From contig JAAEST010000022.1 in NCBI GenBank assembly GCA_024229115.1, positions 99,917 to 163,916 of the forward strand: a DNA stretch of 64,000 nucleotides, in the 5' to 3' direction. The notes under the pieces were generated by a model. It saw nothing but the letters and a program-made list of their open reading frames with translations. It was not told where the DNA came from and made no database searches. The DNA is from Oligoflexia bacterium. Lineage in GTDB: Bacteria; Bdellovibrionota; Bacteriovoracia; Bacteriovoracales; Bacteriovoracaceae. Within the stretch, counting starts at the first letter, position 1; every line of letters starts with the position of its first letter. The position numbers and the translations under genes were made by a program. Of this stretch, positions 16,743 to 25,493 are shown piece after piece.

Positions 16743-18371
16743 ATGAAGAAAGAAAATATCATCGACATTCAAAAGAGTATCTATACTCATATGAAGAAAA
16801 AGGCTTCTTCTTATGAAGGTGGCCAGTCTCCAGATCTTAAGAAATACGCTCGCTCTCAAAAAAAATATTCCCAGAGAGATTTTGAAATTTCTAATATTAC
16901 AACTCTTCTAAGTGCAATTGAAGAATCTGAAGTTATTTACCTTGGAGACTTTCATACTTTTGATCAAAACTCTCGTAACTTAGAACGAATTATTCGTACA
17001 CTTATTAAAAGGAAGAAGAAATTTAGTATTGGAGTTGAATTCGTTCATCAAAAATACCAGTCATTTATTGATGATTTTCTCGCACATGAAATCACCGAGA
17101 TCGAATTTCTAGAGTCTGTTGATTATCATGATAGTTGGCGATTTCCATGGTCCCATTATCGCTCTTTCTTTGATTTTGCGAGAAAGTACGACTTAAAGAT
17201 TGTAGCGCTTAATACAGCTGGGACTCTTCCTGAAAGAGATTTAAATGCCTCAGAAATAATCGCAGAAGTTGTCTCTCAAGATGAATATCCAATGCTTGTT
17301 CTTTTTGGAGAACTTCACATAGTTCCGAACAAGCTTCCTGCACTTGTAAAAAAGAGACTTAAAGGAATTACTCAAACAGTCATCCACCAAAATCTCGATG
17401 AAGTTTACTGGAAGCTTGCCTCCAAAACGAAGAGTAATAAAGATCATATTATTAAATTTAATGAATTTGAATTTTCTCTTCAAACTTCTCCTCCATGGAT
17501 TAAATATGAGAGCATGATTTATTGGTATGAAAATCTTATCGAAGACCCAGATTTTGATATCCATGACTATGTGATGAATATTGGTCTCTTCCAATTAAAC
17601 TCAAATGTTCCTGAGAACTTTCTCTTTCTTGCGAAAAAAATTCAGAACTCATTAAAGATTGAAGCTGATGAAGAAACCATTGAGGACTTTAATATTTATG
17701 ACCATGGAAAGCTTCAGCTAGTCCTTGATAAGATCGCAAGATTTCCTGAAGCCCCTATTTCCAATTTTTATAAGAAACAGGTTGAAGATGGAAGAGTTTT
17801 TAGACTTCCTTTTTCAAATAACTATTACTGTAGTTCCTATAGTATTAATCGAATAAGTTTCATAGCAGGACTCCATCTCCAGGATATTAACTTAAGAAAG
17901 AGGAATATCAACTATGAGCGAGTCCTGATCAAAGGTGATCAAGCAAGTAAGTTCATTTACTTTCTTCATCAAACTTTGATGGGCTACTTTGCTTCAAAAA
18001 TTATTAATCCTTTTAGAAAGTGTGATCTCTATCTCGATCTTCGTAAAAAATACATGTCTCCTAAGACGGATAAGGCCCTCAAAGAGACTTTAAGAGTCGT
18101 TCTCAATGTAATTGAATGGGATGGTACTATCTCACTCAATGAGATTCTAAAGGGAAAGAGTCTTTATCAGCTTTATCAAATTTGTCGTCCTATTGGATTC
18201 TACCTGGCCGATATTTTCTATGAGAAAGGTATTTCTCAAGGGCGTGTAAAAATAAAAGAAAAAATGGACTGGGTTTTACAACCAGATTTTCATGAAGATA
18301 TTTTCTTTGATTTTCTAAGAACGATGCTCCCTGAGAAAGAATTCAGGAAGCACAAGAAGAGATTATTCTAG
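16743..18371 (+). CDS. ChaN-like (haem-binding/Tiki-superfamily) protein with unusual C-terminal extension
   Basis: 542 residues. Residues about 50-240 match the ChaN family (DUF399). EVIYLGDFHTFDQNSRNLE carries the D-x-H signature near residue 65, followed by FSIGVEFVHQKYQ, VDYHDSWRFPWSHYRSFFDFAR and LVLFGELHIVP. ChaN proteins are about 280 residues and often lipoproteins. This one lacks an export signal and has some 300 further residues of no recognised type, so it is likely cytoplasmic and of altered role. A GAGGG site precedes the ATG. It follows the methyltransferase-like gene by 42 bases on the same strand and may share its transcript. Confidence 0.72.
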   Translation: MKKENIIDIQKSIYTHMKKKASSYEGGQSPDLKKYARSQKKYSQRDFEISNITTLLSAIEESEVIYLGDFHTFDQNSRNLERIIRTLIKRKKKFSIGVEFVHQKYQSFIDDFLAHEITEIEFLESVDYHDSWRFPWSHYRSFFDFARKYDLKIVALNTAGTLPERDLNASEIIAEVVSQDEYPMLVLFGELHIVPNKLPALVKKRLKGITQTVIHQNLDEVYWKLASKTKSNKDHIIKFNEFEFSLQTSPPWIKYESMIYWYENLIEDPDFDIHDYVMNIGLFQLNSNVPENFLFLAKKIQNSLKIEADEETIEDFNIYDHGKLQLVLDKIARFPEAPISNFYKKQVEDGRVFRLPFSNNYYCSSYSINRISFIAGLHLQDINLRKRNINYERVLIKGDQASKFIYFLHQTLMGYFASKIINPFRKCDLYLDLRKKYMSPKTDKALKETLRVVLNVIEWDGTISLNEILKGKSLYQLYQICRPIGFYLADIFYEKGISQGRVKIKEKMDWVLQPDFHEDIFFDFLRTMLPEKEFRKHKKRLF

Positions 18372-19834
18372 TTTTGCATCGATTCAAGAAGTTCTTTCTT
18401 AGTAGCCTTCTTTAAACTTACTAGCTTTGATTTATTAAGAGCTCTTAAAGAAATTTGAACTTTACGTCCAACAGTCTGACCGTCTTCATTGCTAACATTA
18501 TCAAATGAAATTCTCGCTCCAAAATCCTTTACCAGTTCCTTGGCGATAATAAGGTCAAGGTATTCGCTGCTATCAATAACACCGATTCCAGCATTGGCCT
18601 TAATAAAGTCTTCGCTAAATGCTCTTGCACTGTCATAGAAGTCGACGAGGATCGTTCCGCCTAGTCTTCTCGTTTTTATTGAAAGAATTTTATTAGGATC
18701 AGAGAAATCATATCCATCAATACTGCTATTAATCAGCTGATAGAAAACTTGCTCCAAAGCTTCCGCTTGGCAGTAAACTTGAGCATCTTCAATTTCAACA
18801 TCTAGTTTAATTCCTTGAGTAAAAATTTTAGCAGAAAGAGTGTCCAAACATTTTGTTGCCACTTCCTCAATATTCACATGAGGGATCTCTTTCGCTTTTT
18901 GGGTTGCAACCGGTTTTGCCGTTTTTTCTTCTGATCCATCTGCCCAGATTCTATCAATCTGCTCATTATATTTTGATTGGCTCGACGTATCTGCCAGTTC
19001 CACAATATTTCTTTCTTTTCTATTCTTATTTTTACGACGTCTTCTTTCTTTCTTTGAAATTCCTTTCACAGGCTGAGGAGATCTGCCTGCTAATTGCTCC
19101 CTCGCTCCAAAAGTATCCATTAACTCTGAAGTAGCCTCAAAACCCTGAACGGCTAAAGCTCTCTTAACTAGCTTTACTACTTCCGTAGTTTGTCCAATAT
19201 CTTCAGACTTAAGTCTATTTGATGCTTCATCTTCAATTTCTTTCACTTCTACTTCAGTTCTTCTTTCATAGAAAAATTGGAGAAGAACAAAGAAGGGAGA
19301 AAGAAAAGCAAAGAGATAGAGATACATCGATGATTGCTTTAAACCTGCTATTAAAGAATTCTTTTGTGATTCAACTTCATCAAGAACATCATCCTTCGCA
19401 TTTTCTAGTTTTGAAAAACGAGCACCTAAACTTGAAAGAACGACTTTCTCAGGATTAAGATTCATCACTGATTCAAACTCACCAATCTTGGCATGAAATT
19501 CTGTAATATTATTATTAAGTTCGCTAAGGCTTGCTTGAGCTTCTGTTGCCTTAGTCACACTTCCTAGTATTCTCATACTCTCGCCAAAACATTCACTTGT
19601 TGTGGCCATAAAGTTTTCATTTAAGTAAGCAGTGTTATTTCCACCAAGTAATTTTGCAGTATAAGTTTGTGCAACTCTTGCAAAACAAGTATTCAGTCCA
19701 TATTGAAAATTAGAAAGTTTCTGTACGGTTCGAGATTGACCAGTCATCCAAAAAGAAATCGTCGCGAGAGCAGCAAGGCTAAGAATAGGAACTATTGAGT
19801 TTCTTTGAAATAAATTTTTAAATTGAACCTTCAT
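18368..19834 (-). CDS. Membrane protein with degenerate histidine-kinase-type ATPase domain
   Basis: About 488 residues. TM1 lies near residues 15-35, a periplasmic helical region follows, TM2 lies near 175-195 (LYLFAFLSPFFVLLQFF), then comes a very basic linker (KKERRRRKNKNRKER). A C-terminal domain (about 330-470) resembles a HATPase_c fold: QVFYQLINSSIDGY sits where the N-box should be. No phospho-acceptor His box and no DxGxG motif are visible, so kinase activity is doubtful. The start is ATG at 19834, preferred because GGAAGG lies six bases upstream of it. Possible sensor or scaffold; inferred. Confidence 0.65.
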   Translation of the reverse strand: MKVQFKNLFQRNSIVPILSLAALATISFWMTGQSRTVQKLSNFQYGLNTCFARVAQTYTAKLLGGNNTAYLNENFMATTSECFGESMRILGSVTKATEAQASLSELNNNITEFHAKIGEFESVMNLNPEKVVLSSLGARFSKLENAKDDVLDEVESQKNSLIAGLKQSSMYLYLFAFLSPFFVLLQFFYERRTEVEVKEIEDEASNRLKSEDIGQTTEVVKLVKRALAVQGFEATSELMDTFGAREQLAGRSPQPVKGISKKERRRRKNKNRKERNIVELADTSSQSKYNEQIDRIWADGSEEKTAKPVATQKAKEIPHVNIEEVATKCLDTLSAKIFTQGIKLDVEIEDAQVYCQAEALEQVFYQLINSSIDGYDFSDPNKILSIKTRRLGGTILVDFYDSARAFSEDFIKANAGIGVIDSSEYLDLIIAKELVKDFGARISFDNVSNEDGQTVGRKVQISLRALNKSKLVSLKKATKKELLESMQN

Positions 19835-20002
19835 GGTCATCCTTCCAATGGTTATGTTTTTCACGCAAAAAACAGGGTTCTTCTTTGAACCCACTATAAT
19901 ATGTTTACAAGATGCAATATATTAGTCAAGAATAGGCAAATTTAACGCTAAATCCCCCATTAACACTGCCCAAAATAAAATTTTTACGTTATCGTTTTAA
20001 AA

Positions 20003-20959
20003 GTGAAAAATATTGAGCGTTTAGGTATACCATTCATCCTTTCTGGCATTTTGCATTTACTAATTTTCAGTAACTTATGGCAACTATTACGCTTAATTCC
20101 TAAAGCAGATCTCCCAAAAGTTGAGCCTAAATATCAGGTAAGAATGATTGATCAAGATGAACTCAAGAAATACCGTAGAGTGGGGGTCAAGAATGGAAGC
20201 AAAGATTTTTCAATGAATGTTGGAAAATTACCCAAAATTAACAGATTTGGAGAAGGAAATGCTCAAAAAAAGGCCTCACCAAATCCCGTTGCCAAAAACC
20301 AGGCCATCGACTTTTCAAAACTTAATCCTACTAAGAATCAAAATGTCGCTGCTAAAGTTGCTCAAATAAAAAATAATACTTCTTCTATTAAGAAAAAGGC
20401 TCCACCTAAAATTACAATTCAAGATTTAGAATCTGGAAATTCAATAATTACGGATATGAGATCTCGTTCAAATGTTGAAAATAGAATGAGACAAGCCTCA
20501 CAAAAAAATGAAATTCTCTCAGAACTTTCTCCCCAATCAGAGCGAGCAGAAATTATCAGAAATACTGGATTCAATATTCACTTTGAACCACCTGAAGGAG
20601 TGAAAGAGGATGAACTCAACAGTGCTGAAAAAATGTTCTATGCCTTTCAAAAGAGGACGTTCGTCACTTATTTAAATAGTTTTGTTAAAACATACCAGCA
20701 AACTTTATTAAAGAAACCACTGTTAAAAAAAGAACTTAAAAATGCTCGTCACCTTCTTACAGGTAAGATCGTTTTTGATAAAGAAGGACATATAATAAAA
20801 ATTCAAATTCTAAGATCCTCACCTTCTGATGAAATTCATCATCTCTTTGAAGAAACATTAAAAGAAATTAGAAAACTTCCTAATCCTCCTGCAGATCTCA
20901 TAAAAGATGATAAGAATTTTACGATTTATTATCAGCTAAATATTAACGGCTCTAGATAA
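20003..20959 (+). CDS. TonB-like energy-transducer protein
   Basis: 318 residues from a GTG start. One N-terminal transmembrane helix (about 8-28, IPFILSGILHLLIFSNLW) is followed by a long basic, proline- and asparagine-rich periplasmic linker. The C-terminal region (about 215-318) contains HLLTGKIVFDKEGHIIKIQI and fits the TonB C-terminal (TonB_C/TonB_2) fold. Such proteins transmit the proton-motive force to outer-membrane receptors or act in AgmX/GltJ-like complexes. No ExbB/ExbD genes lie next to it. Its 3' end overlaps the anti-sigma-like gene tail to tail by eight bases. Confidence 0.72.
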   Translation: MKNIERLGIPFILSGILHLLIFSNLWQLLRLIPKADLPKVEPKYQVRMIDQDELKKYRRVGVKNGSKDFSMNVGKLPKINRFGEGNAQKKASPNPVAKNQAIDFSKLNPTKNQNVAAKVAQIKNNTSSIKKKAPPKITIQDLESGNSIITDMRSRSNVENRMRQASQKNEILSELSPQSERAEIIRNTGFNIHFEPPEGVKEDELNSAEKMFYAFQKRTFVTYLNSFVKTYQQTLLKKPLLKKELKNARHLLTGKIVFDKEGHIIKIQILRSSPSDEIHHLFEETLKEIRKLPNPPADLIKDDKNFTIYYQLNINGSR

Positions 20960-21410
20960 TTAGGCTGGCGGCAGCGAAGGCAATGAGTGCCCAGATAATA
21001 CCAATAAAGAATTCTCTTTTAATAAATATTGAAAAGAAATCCACAAGAACATTCACACTCGAATTCTTGAATTGAAAGACTCTTTCCTTGATGAGTTTTT
21101 GCGACCTTTTCTTAATCATCTTATCGATTTTCTTAAGGCCTCTTTCAAATCTTGGTCTTTGTGATTCTGGCATTGAATAAGTAGGAATCATTTGTCTCAA
21201 CTCATCCATTTGCTTTTTCCAATTCAATGCTTTTTGCTGACAAACCTGGCACTCAACTAAGTGCTGGCCGTAGAAGTCGCTTACATTTTCAGATTCCATC
21301 ATCGCTGTAAGGTTACGACTATAAGGACAATCAGAAAAAGACGTTTGCTCAAAGTATTGAGCTTTGACTTGTTCACTATCTTTAGAATGTAAGTAAACTG
21401 AATCTTCCAT
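20952..21410 (-). CDS. Probable zinc-finger anti-sigma factor
   Basis: 152 residues. The N-terminal part has the H-x3-C-x2-C anti-sigma zinc-finger pattern (H50, C54, C57) with C28 as a likely fourth ligand, as in ZAS-type anti-sigma factors. The C-terminus is a single transmembrane helix (about 130-150, FFIGIIWALIAFAAASLII), so the protein would hold its sigma partner at the inner membrane. It lies one base downstream of the sigma-like gene on the same strand, the standard order for such pairs. What signal releases the sigma is unknown. Confidence 0.7.
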   Translation of the reverse strand: MEDSVYLHSKDSEQVKAQYFEQTSFSDCPYSRNLTAMMESENVSDFYGQHLVECQVCQQKALNWKKQMDELRQMIPTYSMPESQRPRFERGLKKIDKMIKKRSQKLIKERVFQFKNSSVNVLVDFFSIFIKREFFIGIIWALIAFAAASLII

Positions 21411-21411
21411 C

Positions 21412-21861
21412 TTAATTCAACCTTAACTCTTTTCCCATTAACTGAGAAAGCTGATCTTGGGCCCTCACAATTAATGCTAAAACTTCATATTTCTTTAAAC
21501 CCATAATCTCAGCAATCATCTCACTGCTCATATTCATCTCTTCTTTTAAAAAGAGAACGGCACGAGCTTCTTTGGATAATTGAAAGAAGAAAGAGCGATC
21601 TCCCTTAGACTTTGAAGATGAGGCCAAAGAGAATGATAACTCATAAGCAGCTTTCGCAAGACTAACATTCCACTGAATCCGACTAGGATTCAGAATGTCA
21701 TCTCCATCTAATTCATCGAGATTAGAAAAATGATCATGATAGGCCAGCTGTGTGAGCGAGTTAATAAGTAACTCGGTGGCCATCTCTTGATCTTTCATCA
21801 AGGTAAAGCAAAAAGGATAAAGGTGCTCTGAATTCCTTTTCAGAGTTTTCCAACTATTCAT
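21412..21861 (-). CDS. ECF-type sigma-factor-like protein
   Basis: 149 residues. The C-terminal part, LSKEARAVLFLKEEMNMSSEMIAEIMGLKKYEVLALIVRAQDQL (given here only as landmarks ARAVLFLKEE and EIAEIM-like MIAEIMG), has the helix-turn-helix order of sigma region 4. The N-terminal part (PFCFTLMKDQEMATELLINS) resembles sigma region 2 but is short and lacks the usual D-W basic -10 reading segment. It is thus either a divergent ECF sigma factor or a sigma-like regulator. It is directly followed by a zinc-finger membrane anti-sigma gene, which supports the pairing. Confidence 0.65.
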   Translation of the reverse strand: MNSWKTLKRNSEHLYPFCFTLMKDQEMATELLINSLTQLAYHDHFSNLDELDGDDILNPSRIQWNVSLAKAAYELSFSLASSSKSKGDRSFFFQLSKEARAVLFLKEEMNMSSEMIAEIMGLKKYEVLALIVRAQDQLSQLMGKELRLN

Positions 21862-22022
21862 ATATAAAGTGTAGCAACCTCAATTTCCTATTGGCAAACT
21901 TCTCAAATACATATTTTTGGATACTTAGCGACCGACTAAAGTGCTCAAGTAGCTAAAAACTCAAGTTATTTACTCTAAGTGACGATAACTCTGATGAGAT
22001 AGGTATGACCTAAGGAATTTTT

Positions 22023-22790
22023 ATGAAAAGATCATTAGCTTTTAGTTTATTTGTAGTACTTCTATTTTCTTATGGATGTGGCAAAACCTCTTCCAAGAAA
22101 AATACAAGTAACACTTCAACGACTTCTCCTGTGAATAATGTTCCAACGACTGGATCACCAACAACAGGAACGGGCTCAGGGTCTGCATCTTGTGTAAACG
22201 GTTCACCAACTGAAGAAGGTGTCGTGACAGCAGGGCAAGTTCAAAATTATTACACTATTAATAATCCTCCAGTAGTTGCTCACGGAGCAGGTAATGGAGT
22301 TGTTGTTTGGTCTTCAGAGACAGATCTTCCTCAAAGTTACTCACAAAATATGTTCAGTACTAATGCTAAGTTTAATGTGAGAGTTGTTCCAAGAAGACAA
22401 TTCTACGGAACAGATAGCCGTGGAAGAAGTTGTGACTATGCTCCTCTTGGATATACAAAACTTGAAGTTGGTGTTGTCCTTAGAAGAAGAGAGGACCCTT
22501 CAGGTGTTGGTCAGTATCAACGTTTAGAAGCTGATGTGAACTGTCCTTCAAAAACACATGAGTTTCAAGTTCCATCAAATACAGCGTTCCCATTTGTTGT
22601 TGAGATTAAAGACGTGATGTGGGATTACTCATGTATTGATTATGCCAATCAAGGATATTCTCAACAAGACTTAGAAGCCATTGGTGTCTTCGTTTGTCCA
22701 TGGGATAGAGTTTGGGTTAATGATTGTTACAGTCTAGAAGTGCAATTCTCTACTGATACAACTAAAGACCTTCCTGGTCCAAGAACTTAA
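22023..22790 (+). CDS. Secreted lipoprotein, unknown function
   Basis: 255 residues. The signal sequence KRSLAFSLFVVLLFSYGCGK ends in a lipobox with the lipid-anchor cysteine at residue 19. A Ser/Thr/Gly/Pro-rich linker (about 22-58) leads to a beta-rich domain with several cysteines (CVNG, CDYAP, NCPSK, SCIDY, VCPWDR, DCYS) that could form disulfides. No known domain recognised. AAGGAA precedes the ATG. The last 29 bases overlap the 3' end of the convergent GshB-like gene. Confidence 0.7.
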   Translation: MKRSLAFSLFVVLLFSYGCGKTSSKKNTSNTSTTSPVNNVPTTGSPTTGTGSGSASCVNGSPTEEGVVTAGQVQNYYTINNPPVVAHGAGNGVVVWSSETDLPQSYSQNMFSTNAKFNVRVVPRRQFYGTDSRGRSCDYAPLGYTKLEVGVVLRRREDPSGVGQYQRLEADVNCPSKTHEFQVPSNTAFPFVVEIKDVMWDYSCIDYANQGYSQQDLEAIGVFVCPWDRVWVNDCYSLEVQFSTDTTKDLPGPRT

Positions 22791-23718
22791 TTATATCTTG
22801 CGCTAAATTTTTCTTAACCGCGTGGCTGACTTCAACGAGAAGTCCCGGACAAGTGATATTTACTTCCTGAACTTTACCGCCAAGAATATCATAAGCAACC
22901 CAAGGAACTTTCCATTTTAATAATTCTTTAGAAATTCTAAGACATTGCTCCATGACTTCAGCTTCTAATTCCACTTCATGAAATTTTGCTCCTTGAGCAA
23001 TATTGGCCAAATATTCGCCTTCTGGTGGAACTTTTAAAATACTTCCTAGATGATGTTCGCCATAAAAAAGAGATCTGATCTCACCATCCCCCACTTCTTT
23101 CATAAAAGGTTGAATAACAACAGGACCTGCATACTCTTCACTCTTTTTCTTAAAAGCTTCAAGTAACGTTTCAATATCGCCAGAAACTTTCTCTACTCCA
23201 ATTCCTTGAAAAAGATCGACTGGTTTAAGAATAAACTCATCTCCACCCTGCCCTTCAAAAAATTCTTTAGCACCACTAAGTGAATTTCCAACATAACTGG
23301 CAAGACTTCCCGGCTGTTCATAAGAATAAATCTTTTCATTATGAACAAGAATTCCTTCAGGAGAATTTACAACTTTGATTCCAGAATTTTTCTCTAATCC
23401 TCTTAACATCCAAAGATATCTTAAATAACGACTATCAAATGGTGGGTCTAATCTCATATGAAGTATATCTAAACTTGAAATGGTATGAGTTTTGCTAGAA
23501 GTTTTTTCAAATTTAGTAAGATAAAAAGTTTCTTCATCTAAAATTGAATCAAAATCATAAACTTTGAATGAAATTTTCTCTTCGTTTGAATAAAAAAAGT
23601 CATTTTCAAACAATAATCCAACCTCATGACCTTCTTTTTTAAGTGTATGAGCGAATAAAAGTGTCGAATCTTTTTTAAAAACTAACTTTTCAAGGGGATC
23701 AATTAATAGAATATGCAT
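22762..23718 (-). CDS. GshB-like ATP-grasp ligase
   Basis: 318 residues laid out like prokaryotic glutathione synthetase. The N-terminal pre-ATP-grasp domain (HILLIDPLEKLVFKKDST) is followed by HMRLDPPFDSRYLRYLWML near residue 86 (the 'R.DPPfD..Y' motif), NSPEGILVHNEK, the ATP-grasp lysine strand FILKPVDLFQGIGVEKV, and a C-terminal EVNITCPG (family: N.TsP.g). It probably joins gamma-glutamylcysteine and glycine or makes a related peptide bond. No gshA lies nearby. AAGG precedes the ATG. Confidence 0.85.
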   Translation of the reverse strand: MHILLIDPLEKLVFKKDSTLLFAHTLKKEGHEVGLLFENDFFYSNEEKISFKVYDFDSILDEETFYLTKFEKTSSKTHTISSLDILHMRLDPPFDSRYLRYLWMLRGLEKNSGIKVVNSPEGILVHNEKIYSYEQPGSLASYVGNSLSGAKEFFEGQGGDEFILKPVDLFQGIGVEKVSGDIETLLEAFKKKSEEYAGPVVIQPFMKEVGDGEIRSLFYGEHHLGSILKVPPEGEYLANIAQGAKFHEVELEAEVMEQCLRISKELLKWKVPWVAYDILGGKVQEVNITCPGLLVEVSHAVKKNLAQDIIKFLDQEGL

Positions 23719-23726
23719 GCGAAACC

Positions 23727-24794
23727 TTAATTTTTGAAAAGAAATTGGTCAAAAGTAGTCTTTTCATCATCAATTTCTTCAAATTCACTATATTTTTTCT
23801 CAATATAGTAGAAAAATTCTTTTAAATTAAGACCTAGTTTAACTTTTAATTTTTCAAATCTTTCAATTTTATTCTCATAAGTTAAAAAAGCAGCCAATGA
23901 GGCGTTATTCCACTTTTTACTACTATAGTTACATTTTTTTACTTCAAAACGTTTACAGGCCAAATTAACGGCCGGAGAAAACGTTTTTTTCATAAAGTTA
24001 TCAAAGATTTTTTTAGATTCTGATTTTGTTTTCGGTTTTTTCTCTTCAAAAAGCTTATTCAAGGCATTTACTTGTTGAACAACAACCTTTTTTACTTCCG
24101 AATGACTCTTTTCTCGATGTTTTAACTTCTTAATCTCTTCACCACTTCGTTTAAAATACAGATAAGTCATCTGTTTTCCAAAATAATTGGCCATATTCTC
24201 ATTTAATTCAACATCATCCTTCAAAAAGAAAATAGTATGAAAGAGCTCATGAAAGATTAATTCGGCTAAATCAAGGTCGTTATAATAGAAAAAGCTGCTG
24301 AGAATATTATCATCAAAGTATCCAAGAGTGCTGTAAGCATAAACCGGACGAGTGTACGTAACCCATTCTTCTCTTTCTAGTTCTTTTGCATGATCTAGAG
24401 CATCTTTCTCATCAAAAAAACCAATATAGGGAAAACAGCCCATAATCGGAAAACATTCCTTCTTTGGTTTTATTTTATTGTGAGGAGAAGCAATAACGAG
24501 ATAAGTGACTGCTTTATTCTTTAAGAAATAAGTCTCTTCATAAATATCTGTGGGCTTTTTATTCCAATATTTATAGAAATAGCTTTTATATTCGCCAATC
24601 TTCCTAATCTTTCTTTTGATTTTTTCATCTACTTTAGGATCTTTGAGAATATCCTCATTATCATCACCCCCAAAAAGAATCTTTGCTTGACCAGCACCTT
24701 GATCAATTAAATAACCTAGCTTTGAGCAACTATTAACAGATGAAAGCACAAAAAGTATTAAGCAAATTTTAAGGATGGAATTTAGAGATACCAT
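23727..24794 (-). CDS. Lipoprotein predicted zinc aminopeptidase (COG4324-type)
   Basis: 355 residues. A lipoprotein signal ends VNSCSK (lipid cysteine about 23), directly followed by LGYLIDQGAGQAKIL, matching the Y-x-x-Q-x-x-GQ-x-x-LL motif that starts COG4324/DUF2265 putative aminopeptidases. A zinc site FHELFHTIFF (HExxH, near residue 188) with a downstream ENMANYF glutamate is present. The remainder is helical and lysine-rich, as in this family. It overlaps the 3' end of the upstream beta-barrel gene by 13 bases, so they are probably co-transcribed. Confidence 0.75.
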   Translation of the reverse strand: MVSLNSILKICLILFVLSSVNSCSKLGYLIDQGAGQAKILFGGDDNEDILKDPKVDEKIKRKIRKIGEYKSYFYKYWNKKPTDIYEETYFLKNKAVTYLVIASPHNKIKPKKECFPIMGCFPYIGFFDEKDALDHAKELEREEWVTYTRPVYAYSTLGYFDDNILSSFFYYNDLDLAELIFHELFHTIFFLKDDVELNENMANYFGKQMTYLYFKRSGEEIKKLKHREKSHSEVKKVVVQQVNALNKLFEEKKPKTKSESKKIFDNFMKKTFSPAVNLACKRFEVKKCNYSSKKWNNASLAAFLTYENKIERFEKLKVKLGLNLKEFFYYIEKKYSEFEEIDDEKTTFDQFLFKN

Positions 24795-25402
24795 GAAAAG
24801 CCAACCATATATTTAATATTGTCTTTGGCCTTATCCGTTTGAAACGCTGGAAAGATAGTATTTACACTTCCATTCAAAGACAATCTCGCTGTCAGTCTTA
24901 GTTTAAGTGAAAATGTACCAAATACTGAGTCCGAGCGCAATTTGGTTGGATCATCAGAGATTGTAAAATTGTTTCCAGAGTTCTTATTTCTAATTGTGAG
25001 CGAAGTAGAATCGCGAGTAAATTGTCTGGCGTAACCAATTGAGAGACTTGGAACTAACCTGGCCTTTCTTGGGGCCAAGGCCTGCCTGATCCCAACTCCG
25101 TATGAATAGGACAGAACTCTATTGTAAGAACCAATCACATCATAAGTTGAATCAATACTGTAAGTGTTGTGCTCATCTGTGATTACTTCATTTTGATTAT
25201 AATTTAATTCAATAGCAGTCAGGTTGAATAGATAGACCGCAACTGATGCTCCATAGCTTCTATCGGTAATATCGTTTTGTCTTGAACTACCGTAAACCTG
25301 TTTCTTGTAACCAAAGTTACCTGAAAATTCCATCAACGCGAAACTATTCTGAGCTAAGGAAAAGAAGAAAAGTCCAATAAGAAAATGCTTAATAAGTGCC
25401 AT
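24782..25402 (-). CDS. Outer-membrane beta-barrel protein, unknown role
   Basis: 206 residues. A signal peptide (about 1-22, ending SFA) is followed by repeated amphipathic strands (SGNFGYKKQVYGS, AIELNYNQN, YSYGVGIRQAL, LSIGYARQF, GTFSLKLRLTARLSLNGS) and a final strand YMVGFSWYL ending in a hydrophobic residue, as required for BAM-mediated insertion. About eight to ten strands are expected. There is no link to a named family. A GAGGAG site precedes the ATG. It probably forms an operon with the lipoprotein peptidase downstream. Confidence 0.7.
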   Translation of the reverse strand: MALIKHFLIGLFFFSLAQNSFALMEFSGNFGYKKQVYGSSRQNDITDRSYGASVAVYLFNLTAIELNYNQNEVITDEHNTYSIDSTYDVIGSYNRVLSYSYGVGIRQALAPRKARLVPSLSIGYARQFTRDSTSLTIRNKNSGNNFTISDDPTKLRSDSVFGTFSLKLRLTARLSLNGSVNTIFPAFQTDKAKDNIKYMVGFSWYL

Positions 25403-25493
25403 AGGAGCTCCTCACCCTATTATAGAGTAAAGAGCTTGGCCTATTTTTTAACTAGAATTATTTGCCGAATACCTGAATAACTAATCAATTATA

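Noticed and set aside
17250..17594. A 114-codon minus strand frame inside the ChaN-like gene
   Set aside because: Antisense to a supported gene, with no recognisable protein features.
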